Assembly (NCBI RefSeq): GCF_030063445.1
Contig: NZ_JASITD010000026.1
Location: 1-64,000, forward strand
Reading direction: 5' to 3'
From: Hymenobacter sp. H14-R3
Lineage (GTDB): Bacteria; Bacteroidota; Bacteroidia; Cytophagales; Hymenobacteraceae
Length of the DNA: 64,000 nucleotides
Position numbers and translations under genes: made by a program
Shown: piece after piece, positions 42,666 through 48,970 of the stretch
How positions within the stretch are numbered: position 1 is the stretch's first letter
How the letters are laid out: every line of letters starts with the position of its first letter
The notes under the pieces: generated by a model
Told to the model about the DNA's origin: nothing
Databases searched by the model: none
What the model saw: only the letters and a program-made list of their open reading frames with translations

Positions 42666-43742
42666 ATGCTGCTCCGCCCCCACGCCGAAGACGTTTACGC
42701 CGAAGAATTGGCCGCCCTCAAAGCCACCGACGACCGCCCCAAGCCGCCCAACTGGCAGCTCTCGCCCTGGGCCGTGGTTACGTACCTCATGGGCGGCAAG
42801 CTCGACAATGGCTTTGAAATCGAGCCTAAGTACATCGGCCAGCGGCGGCTGATGGAAATTGCCGTGGCCACCCTGGCCACCGACCGCGCCCTGCTGCTGC
42901 TGGGCGTGCCCGGCACCGCCAAAAGCTGGGTGAGTGAGCACCTCACCGCCGCCGTGAGCGGCCACACCAGCCTGCTGGTGCAGGGCACCGCCGGCACCGC
43001 CGAAGACAGCCTGCGCTACTCCTGGAACTACGCCCGCCTGCTGGCCGAGGGCCCCTCGCTGGCCGCCCTGGTGCCCAGCCCCCTCTACCGCGGCATGCAG
43101 GAGGGCCAGCTCGTGCGCATCGAGGAGCTGACGCGCATCCCCTCCGACGTGCAGGATACGCTGCTTACCATGCTCTCGGAGAAGGTGTTACCAATTCCGG
43201 AGCTCAGCACCGAGATTCAGGCCACCCAGGGCTTCAACGTGATTGCCACCGCCAACGACCGCGACCGCGGCGTGAACGAGCTGAGCAGCGCCCTGCGCCG
43301 CCGCTTCAACGCCGTGGTGCTGCCCCTGCCCGCCACCCTGGCCGAGGAAGTAACCATCGTGCAAACCCGCGTCGAGAAGCAGGGCCGCACCTTGCAGCTG
43401 CCCGCCGAGGCCCCGGCCCTGGAACAAATCAGCCGCCTCGTTACCATCTTCCGCGAGCTGCGCCAGGGCATGACCGACAACGGCAAAACCAAGCTCAAAA
43501 GCCCCAGCGGCACCCTCAGCACCGGCGAGGCCATCTCGGTGATGAACGCCGGCCAGGCCCTGGCCGCTTACTTCGGCGATGGCACCCTGCGCGCCGCCGA
43601 CCTGGCCGCCGGCCTCACCGGCGCCATCATCAAAGACCCCGCCCCCGACCGAGTAGTATGGCTCGAATACCTCGAAACCGTGGTGAAGGAGCGCGAGGGC
43701 TGGAAGGATTTGTACCGCGCCTGCCGCGAGGTAGTGGCGTAA
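42666..43742 (+). CDS. MoxR-type AAA+ ATPase, YehL subfamily
   Basis: 358 residues, ATG at 42666 (MLLRPHAEDVYAEELAAL). Walker A is GVPGTAKS at 80-87 (K86). The Walker B position reads LVRIEELTRIP with E153/E154, that is Glu in place of the usual Asp, as I recall for this subfamily. Sensor and arginine-finger region: VIATANDRDRGVNELSSALR followed by RRFN. The lid helices follow to the end (ISVMNAGQALAAYFGDG). MoxR ATPases remodel or activate other proteins together with a vWA partner, here encoded at 52552-53655. Its stop overlaps the next start by one base (TAATG), so the small gene after it is translationally coupled. Confidence 0.9.
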   Translation: MLLRPHAEDVYAEELAALKATDDRPKPPNWQLSPWAVVTYLMGGKLDNGFEIEPKYIGQRRLMEIAVATLATDRALLLLGVPGTAKSWVSEHLTAAVSGHTSLLVQGTAGTAEDSLRYSWNYARLLAEGPSLAALVPSPLYRGMQEGQLVRIEELTRIPSDVQDTLLTMLSEKVLPIPELSTEIQATQGFNVIATANDRDRGVNELSSALRRRFNAVVLPLPATLAEEVTIVQTRVEKQGRTLQLPAEAPALEQISRLVTIFRELRQGMTDNGKTKLKSPSGTLSTGEAISVMNAGQALAAYFGDGTLRAADLAAGLTGAIIKDPAPDRVVWLEYLETVVKEREGWKDLYRACREVVA

Positions 43743-44077
43743 TGGATAATGCCGCGCTCATCGCCCGCCTCCGGGCATCAGGACCACTACCTGATGCCCG
43801 CCTGCCCGACGATGACAGCTTTCCGCTTCAGGAGTTTGACGATTTACTCCAACAGTTTACCGAGCCTCTAACGCAAGCCCAGGCCATCCAGCTAATTAAC
43901 CTGGGCCCGCCGGCCGATTGCGGCTGCTACGGAGTAGAGTGGTCGCTGGTGCACTTGGTAGAACTGCTATCCGTAGAGGACTCGCAGCAGGCGGTGCCGC
44001 TCGCCAATGATACAGAAGTGAAGCGAATACTGGAAATACGGCTGGCCAATTATTTGAAAGCCCAAGCGGCACTTTGA
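43742..44077 (+). CDS. Small protein coupled to the MoxR ATPase gene
   Basis: 111 residues from the ATG that overlaps the ATPase stop (43742). Acidic, cytoplasmic: MDNAALIARLRASGPLPDAR, LQEFDDLLQQFTEPLTQAQA, CGCYGVEWSLVHLVELLSVE. The C-G-C-Y-G-x-E-W segment near 65-73 is notable. Size, charge and position fit an immunity-type or adaptor protein, but no family is recognised. Longer readings of this frame start inside the ATPase gene and are not needed. Confidence 0.65.
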   Translation: MDNAALIARLRASGPLPDARLPDDDSFPLQEFDDLLQQFTEPLTQAQAIQLINLGPPADCGCYGVEWSLVHLVELLSVEDSQQAVPLANDTEVKRILEIRLANYLKAQAAL

Positions 44078-44086
44078 GTACCACTG

Positions 44087-44491
44087 TTACCCCGCCGCCA
44101 GCCACGCATTGGCCGCGCCCTCATCCACGAACCGGGCAAACTGCACGGGGCTGCCGGGCACGGCGGGCGCTCCGGCCCCCGTCGATAGGCTAGCCAGGTA
44201 ATCGGGCAGCACCAGGAAGCACACGCGCAGCGGGCCACTCAGCGCCCGCTGCACCTCGGGCAAAAACTGCGTGGTAACCCATTCGGGGCCGTTGAGGCTG
44301 CGGTTGGTGCGGCGGCGGGCATCGATGAGCCAGTGGCCGCAGCCGTGGTGCAGCGCCGCCCGGCGCAGGGCCGCGTAGCCGGCGTGCAGCTCGGCCTCCG
44401 ATACCGAGCGCAGCCAGCGGCCGGTGAGGTGGCCGAGGTCGGGGCGGTGGGCTACTTGCAAAAAATCGGTAGAAAACTGGTCGGGTGCCAT
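44087..44491 (-). CDS. STAS/SpoIIAA-like small protein, copy 1
   Basis: 134 residues from the ATG at 44491 (MAPDQFSTDFLQVAHRPDL). This start was chosen because the paralogue at 53751-54167 aligns without gaps from its own ATG. Core features: GRWLRSVSEAELHAGYAALR, HHGCGHWLIDARRRTNRSL, PLRVCFLVLPDYLASL and FARFVDEGAANAWLA. The strand-helix order and the ending (F-x-DE-x-A-x-WL) resemble Bacteroidota STAS/SpoIIAA-like proteins. It faces the MoxR cluster on the opposite strand. Confidence 0.7.
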   Translation of the reverse strand: MAPDQFSTDFLQVAHRPDLGHLTGRWLRSVSEAELHAGYAALRRAALHHGCGHWLIDARRRTNRSLNGPEWVTTQFLPEVQRALSGPLRVCFLVLPDYLASLSTGAGAPAVPGSPVQFARFVDEGAANAWLAAG

Positions 44492-44630
44492 GGGCGAAAC
44501 AGGTAAGCCGTATGAAAGCAATGAGCTAAAGCGGCCCGGCAGAAGTCTCCGGCCACCGGGCAAAACCAGGCGCATCACTCAATTGGCTGGTTCAATGTAC
44601 AGCTAAATTTCAGGCATTTTATTCTCTGCC

Positions 44631-44760
44631 ATGCCCACATTCGCAAGCCTGCTCGCTTGCCTCGACGCCCTGCTGCGGCAGCACCAGCTCACCTACCACG
44701 CGGCCCTGAATCGGCCGGTTTCGGCGGCGGCCCTGGCGGCCTTTAAAACCGGTTGTCGTT
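44631..44760 (+). pseudogene. SMI1/KNR4-like N-terminal fragment
   Basis: From an ATG at 44631 the frame gives MPTFASLLACLDALLRQHQL, TYHAALNRPVSAAALAAFKT, matching the start of SMI1/KNR4 proteins (helix, then LNPPASEAALAAFEA type) and the complete copy at 46206. After GC at about 44755 the similarity ends and a GC-rich repeat element begins, although the frame stays open to 44900. It looks like a gene truncated by repeat insertion or deletion. Confidence 0.5.
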
Positions 44761-44765
44761 GCGCA

Positions 44766-44792
44766 GTCCGCGCCGCGAGCCGGCCGACCGGG
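44766..44792. repeat. GC-rich repeat, copy 1
   Basis: GTCCGCGCCGCGAGCCGGCC followed by GACCGGG; a near-identical stretch lies at 46035-46062. In both places TTAGC and AAAGC-TTTACCC-like sequence follows within 30 bases, so the repeated unit is probably about 70-100 bases. Confidence 0.6.
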
Positions 44793-44883
44793 AAGGTTAG
44801 CTACCAAAGCGTTTACCCTAAAACACCATTTTACCAGCGGGCTATAATCGCTCAACAAGCCCACCCAATGCCCCCAAGCCGCC

Positions 44884-45876
44884 ATGCCTTCCTTCAATGA
44901 CCAGGTTTTTCTATATGCCGACCTGGCCCTGACCTGGGGCCTGACCTTGGAGGCGACCGAAGCGGCCCTGCCCGCGGCCAAGCGCCTGCCCACCTACGGC
45001 GGCTGGCCCACGCTACGCTGCCGATGTCCATCGGCCTACGGGCTAGCCACCACCGAGTGTAGCCTGCGGGCACCCGGCCGCCGCAAGCCTGTGCTACAAG
45101 CCAGCTACGAATTGGCCCCGCCGCCCCACCACGGCTCCTACGTCATCGACCCGGCTTATTGGCTGGTGCCCCTCACGCACCTGCTGGGGCCGCCTGGCAA
45201 GGCGGGCAGCTCGGCCGGGCCCAGTACCAGCAGCAACGTGGTGCACTGGGCCACCTGGCAACGGCCGACGGTGCGCGTTTCGCTCTCGGTATTTGGTGGG
45301 CTGCGGGAGGACGATGGCGCGGTGAGTGCCGCCGGCCTCTACCTCGATTGGCAGGATGAGCGCACGGCCGCCCAGCCGTCGCTGGCCGCCGCGCTGGCCC
45401 AGTCGGCCGCCCTGGCCGCCCGGGTTGGCGCGGCTAGCAAGCTGCTGCTATTTGCTACGGCGCAGCCCCAAGGCCCCTATTTTCACCCCGACCTGAGCCA
45501 GCCAGCCCCCTACACCGCCACCCCCGGCCTGTTGCTGCGGCAAGCACAGCGCGCCCTGTATGGCGAAGATTTGCTGGACACGCCGGCCGCCATCAGTGCC
45601 CGGCTCACCGACCACGGCGTGGCCCTGTGGCCCGTGCCGGGCGGGGCGCAGTGGGCCGTATCAACGCGCTGGGATACCGTGCTGCTCACGCCAGCGGGGC
45701 CGCCAACCGACCTGCTTACCCTGCGGCCGGCCCGGGGCACCGGGGGCGTACTACTGCACGTGGGCGACTTGCAACTACCTGATGCTTACGGTAGCAGCGC
45801 ACTGGCCACCCTGGCCACGGCCATCGAAAAGCACGTAGGCGCGGCCGTGAGCCGGCGCGAGGACTCGGACTACTAG
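44884..45876 (+). CDS. Uncharacterised 330-residue protein in the MoxR cluster
   Basis: ATG at 44884 (MPSFNDQVFLYADLALTWGL). Cytoplasmic by appearance. It contains a central segment with VHWATWQRPTVRVSLSVFGG and GLYLDWQDERTAAQPSL, then a Leu-rich helix (LAAALAQSAALAARVGAASK) and a beta-rich end (GVALWPVPGGAQWAVSTRWD). I recognise no domain. Codon use matches the cluster. It could be an effector-neutralising or regulatory protein, but only its position suggests this. Confidence 0.65.
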   Translation: MPSFNDQVFLYADLALTWGLTLEATEAALPAAKRLPTYGGWPTLRCRCPSAYGLATTECSLRAPGRRKPVLQASYELAPPPHHGSYVIDPAYWLVPLTHLLGPPGKAGSSAGPSTSSNVVHWATWQRPTVRVSLSVFGGLREDDGAVSAAGLYLDWQDERTAAQPSLAAALAQSAALAARVGAASKLLLFATAQPQGPYFHPDLSQPAPYTATPGLLLRQAQRALYGEDLLDTPAAISARLTDHGVALWPVPGGAQWAVSTRWDTVLLTPAGPPTDLLTLRPARGTGGVLLHVGDLQLPDAYGSSALATLATAIEKHVGAAVSRREDSDY

Positions 45877-46205
45877 CACTACTGCATGTAGGGTAATCTT
45901 TAGCTTACCAGTAGCGGAGTTAATTATTTCACATCTGCCTAATAACCAAAATTTTAAAATATTTTTCTAGCAAACCCAAGTCGCGGACCAGCGCGCCGCC
46001 CTGGCAAGTTTCAGCTTGTAGGGCCGCTTTGCCGGTCCGCCGGCGCGAGCCGGCCGACCGGGGAGCATGGCTCGCAATTTGGGTTAGCAGGCTAAAGCTT
46101 ACCCCACACTTTGGTTGCGCCAGCTTTAGTATCATTGCTCACCCATAAAACGGGTTTGAAAGTTAAAACCCTACCCCGCTCAACCGGCGCCTGCTCCCGC
46201 CCCTT
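45877..46205. other. Gene-free stretch with a GC-rich repeat
   Basis: About 330 bases. 45890-45970 is AT-rich; 46035-46062 is copy 2 of the GC-rich repeat, with an internal imperfect hairpin (GGTCCGCCGGC / GCCGGCCGACC). No open frame with coding character was seen. The AT-rich part may hold the promoter of the SMI1/KNR4 gene, but no clear TAnnTTTG box was found. Confidence 0.5.
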
Positions 46206-46838
46206 ATGGTCACCGAATCCTGGCATAAAATCGAGCGCTGGCTGGCCGCCCATGCCCCGCGCATCCTCCACGAGTCGCTGAACCCCGGCGCGCCCGAGGC
46301 CGAGCTGGCGGTGCTGGCCGCCGCCGTGGGCCGGCCCCTGCCCGCCGACTACCAGGCCCTCTACCGCCGCCACAACGGCATGCGCGACGAAACCTGGGGC
46401 AGCCTTTGCTACGGCATGAGCCTGCTGCCGCTGGCCGCAGTACTGGATGCCTACGAATACCACGCGCCGGCCCAAATCCTGACCTCGCCCCTGCGGCGGG
46501 CCGCGCCCACCGTGCGGGCCGGCGCGCTGCAAAACCCCTACTGGCTGCGCCTGGGCTTCGACTACTCGCGCAGTTGGCTACTCCTGGACCTCGACCCCGC
46601 CGCGGCCGGCACCTATGGCCAGGTGCTGTATCTGGATGTGCTAGAAGAGCTTGCCTTCCCGGTGGCCAGCTCGGTGGCCGAGCTGCTCGCCACCTTTACC
46701 GACGACCTGACCCAGGGCCTGTATACCTTGGACGCAGGCGCGCAGAAAGACACGTATGAGTTTCTCGTGCCCGATGCCCGCATCAGCCTGGATAATTGGG
46801 AGCAGGCCGAGCGCTGGCTCAATGCAATAACTAACTGA
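46206..46838 (+). CDS. SMI1/KNR4-family protein
   Basis: 210 residues, ATG at 46206 (MVTESWHKIERWLAAHAPRI). SMI1/KNR4 (SUKH) pattern: LNPGAPEAELAVLAAAVGRP, LPADYQALYRRHNGM, GMSLLPLAAVLDAYEY, WLRLGFDYSRSWLLLDLDPA and GQVLYLDVLEELAFPVASS. SUKH proteins are frequent immunity proteins in polymorphic-toxin and contact-dependent systems and also regulatory modules. No toxin gene is adjacent. It forms a probable operon with the two genes that follow. Confidence 0.88.
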   Translation: MVTESWHKIERWLAAHAPRILHESLNPGAPEAELAVLAAAVGRPLPADYQALYRRHNGMRDETWGSLCYGMSLLPLAAVLDAYEYHAPAQILTSPLRRAAPTVRAGALQNPYWLRLGFDYSRSWLLLDLDPAAAGTYGQVLYLDVLEELAFPVASSVAELLATFTDDLTQGLYTLDAGAQKDTYEFLVPDARISLDNWEQAERWLNAITN

Positions 46839-46851
46839 TTTTCAAGTAATT

Positions 46852-47334
46852 ATGTTAAATCATTCTTTTTGGGGCGACGTCGCCGAAGACTGGGCAGGCT
46901 TGTCGGCTGAGCACCCCGTAACCTTACCGGGCTTCGAGCGGCCAATCGAGGTTTTTCTGGGCGAAGAGCTCTTCGAAGAAGATGAAGAATACAACCCGAC
47001 CCCGGCGCAACTGGATGCCTACTCGGCTACTTTTCAGCGTTTTATGGCCCACGCGCCCGAGCTCATTGCCGAGTTGCAAGAGCAGGCGTTTGCGCAGTAC
47101 CAGCAGCTATACGCCCACTATTACGACGACCCCGCGCAGTCGGGCGAGCCGGCGCTGGGCCTCACCAGCGCCGCCCAGCACGCCGTCTATATGCAGGATA
47201 TCAGCTACCTGCGCGTGTCGGACGAGGATACGCTGCGGCTGGTCATCGCCTACGACCTCGACCCCGAGCACGGCCTGGAAGCCAGGTTTGTAGCCAACAA
47301 GCTGGTTGAAATCGGGGGCATCGCCGACACCTAA
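46852..47334 (+). CDS. DUF6985-like immunity-type protein
   Basis: 160 residues, ATG at 46852, 13 bases after the SMI1/KNR4 stop. Very acidic (FLGEELFEEDEEYNPTPAQL), with HSFWGDVAEDWAG at the start, helices ELIAELQEQAFAQYQQLYAH, and an end with RVSDEDTLRLVIAYDLDPEH and ARFVANKLVEIGGI. The pattern, a small beta start with a glycine-tryptophan turn, an acidic stretch and a helix with Y-x3-Y, is like DUF6985, a family found with SUKH immunity proteins. Family assignment is from memory and moderate. Confidence 0.6.
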   Translation: MLNHSFWGDVAEDWAGLSAEHPVTLPGFERPIEVFLGEELFEEDEEYNPTPAQLDAYSATFQRFMAHAPELIAELQEQAFAQYQQLYAHYYDDPAQSGEPALGLTSAAQHAVYMQDISYLRVSDEDTLRLVIAYDLDPEHGLEARFVANKLVEIGGIADT

Positions 47335-47411
47335 TGCTTTTTCATTTATCGTATTACTAATCAGTACTTTGCGATTAAAAGACTAATCCGCTAGCCACTA
47401 GCTTTTCTGCC

Positions 47412-48239
47412 GTGTCCGTTTCCTCTTCGCTCCCGCCCGTGCATTGGGTGGTGCAGCACAACTTGCTGCCGCCCGCCACGCTGGCGGCCTTTCGGCAGGC
47501 GTTTGCCCAGCATCGTATTTCCTATGAAGAAGTGCTGGCGGTGCCCTTCTCCCCGGAGCTGCCCGCGCTGCAAAACCCGGCAGCTTGCTGCGTGTTTTAC
47601 GGCGCTACTACGCTGATTATGAACGCCTACCACTCGGCGCGCTACGCGGCCGGGGTGTGCTACGACGCGGCTACGTTTACGATGGCCAACTACGAGGCGC
47701 AGTGGGGCCCGCGCCTGCTCAACCACGGGGCCGCTATCGAAACGCTGGGCCGCTTCGTGGCCCGGCCCCACGCGGCCGCCAGCCAGTGGTTTGTGCGGCC
47801 CAATGACGATACCAAAACCTTTGCGGGCCAGGTGCTTAGCTTCGCGCAGCTGCAAGCCTGGCACCAGCAGCTGGCGCAGGTGCCGGGGGCCGAGCCGGGC
47901 CCGCGGGCGCAGCTGGTGTTTGCCGCGCCCCGGGCCATTGAGAAGGAGTGGCGGCACGTGGTGGTGGGCGGCCGGGTGGTCACGACTACGCGCTACCAGT
48001 GGCGGGGCGAACCCCGGATTTCGGCCACCGATGTGCCGGCCGGGCTGCTGGCCTTCGTGGCCGATTGCTGCGCCACCTACCAGCCGCACGGCGTATTTGT
48101 GCTGGATACGGCCCGCACCGACGGCCACTATTTCATCGTGGAGTGCAATTGCTTCAACGGCACGGGCTTCTACCAGCTAGCCGATATCGCGCCCGCCGTG
48201 GTGGCCGTCACGGCCTGGCGGGCCCAAAACCCGGCCTGA
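47412..48239 (+). CDS. ATP-grasp protein, R2K (DUF4343-like) type
   Basis: 275 residues, GTG at 47412 (MSVSSSLPPVHWVVQHNLLP). Features: CVFYGATTLIMNAYHS, ASQWFVRPNDDTKTFAGQVL, EKEWRHVVVGGRVVTTTRYQ, VFVLDTARTDGHYFIVECN and CFNGTGFYQLADIAP. The FVRPNDDxKxFxG block and the ECNCFNGTGFY ending are the marks of the R2K/DUF4343 ATP-grasp group, which lacks some classical Lys residues and is predicted to ligate amino acids or amines to peptides. In this cluster it may modify a protein or peptide partner; that is inference. The next gene is a 2OG-Fe(II) oxygenase, 104 bases on. Confidence 0.8.
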   Translation: MSVSSSLPPVHWVVQHNLLPPATLAAFRQAFAQHRISYEEVLAVPFSPELPALQNPAACCVFYGATTLIMNAYHSARYAAGVCYDAATFTMANYEAQWGPRLLNHGAAIETLGRFVARPHAAASQWFVRPNDDTKTFAGQVLSFAQLQAWHQQLAQVPGAEPGPRAQLVFAAPRAIEKEWRHVVVGGRVVTTTRYQWRGEPRISATDVPAGLLAFVADCCATYQPHGVFVLDTARTDGHYFIVECNCFNGTGFYQLADIAPAVVAVTAWRAQNPA

Positions 48240-48343
48240 CGACTGGCCGCGGACGCGTATGTTTGAATACTTTCGCCTTGGCGGTGGGGCCGCGCCCCGC
48301 CCGTCCTTTTTTTCCAGCCAGCCGGCCTTCGTGCATTCTACTT

Positions 48344-48889
48344 ATGGTTCTGCGTCGCCTCACCGAATCCATTTTTGAAATTACCGATTTCCTGTCGCCC
48401 ACCGAATGCGCCAAACTCATTGCCCGCAGCGAGCAGCTCGGCTACACTGAGGCGGGCGTGGGCACGGGCGCCAGCACCCAGGTGCTGAAGGGCATTCGCA
48501 ACAACTTCCGGCTGGCTTACCCGGCGGCCGGCCTGGCGGCGGCGCTCTGGCAGCGGGCCCGGCCGTTTTTGCTGCCGGAGGCCGATGGCGCGCCCGCCGT
48601 GGACTTGCACGACCAGTTCCGTTTTTACCGCTACGATGTGGGCGAGCGCTTCAACAAGCACAAGGACGGCCGCATTCGCCAAAGTGCAGCGGTGGCCAGC
48701 CGCTGGACCTTCCTACTGTACCTCAACGCTGATTTTGAGGGCGGCGAAACCGAGTTTGAGGCCCTCACCGTGGCCCCGCAGCGGGGGGCGGCCCTGTGTT
48801 TCCGGCACGAGCTGCGCCACAAAGGCTGCGCCGTGACCCAGGGCCGTAAATACGTGCTGCGCACCGACGTGCTCTACGAGGGCGCGTAG
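48344..48889 (+). CDS. 2OG-Fe(II) oxygenase (prolyl 4-hydroxylase-like)
   Basis: 181 residues from the ATG at 48344 (MVLRRLTESIFEITDFLSPT). The double-stranded beta-helix has the iron ligands H106-x-D108 (RYDVGERFNKHKDG) and a distal His in ELRHKGCAV (H159), followed by RKYVLRTDVLY, which supplies the 2-oxoglutarate-binding basic residue. FLLYLNADFEGGETEF sits between, as usual. It should hydroxylate a protein or peptide side chain. Longer in-frame readings begin in the ATP-grasp gene and are not needed. Its neighbour is an R2K ligase, so both could act on the same peptide. Confidence 0.85.
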   Translation: MVLRRLTESIFEITDFLSPTECAKLIARSEQLGYTEAGVGTGASTQVLKGIRNNFRLAYPAAGLAAALWQRARPFLLPEADGAPAVDLHDQFRFYRYDVGERFNKHKDGRIRQSAAVASRWTFLLYLNADFEGGETEFEALTVAPQRGAALCFRHELRHKGCAVTQGRKYVLRTDVLYEGA

Positions 48890-48970
48890 CCCCCACCTCG
48901 GCGGGGTGCACCCCCCGCCTTTTTGCGCAGGTTTGCGCGCTTTCTTTCGTTTCATTTTCCGCCTTTTCCC

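Noticed and set aside
44490..44640. Toxin gene expected next to immunity-type genes
   Set aside because: No Rhs, LXG, PAAR, YD-repeat or nuclease domain was seen anywhere in 39-54 kb, so a polymorphic-toxin locus is not supported.
48258..48265. TATGTTTG as promoter of the 2OG-Fe(II) oxygenase gene
   Set aside because: The -7 box fits but no TTG lies at an acceptable distance; support is too weak for a feature.
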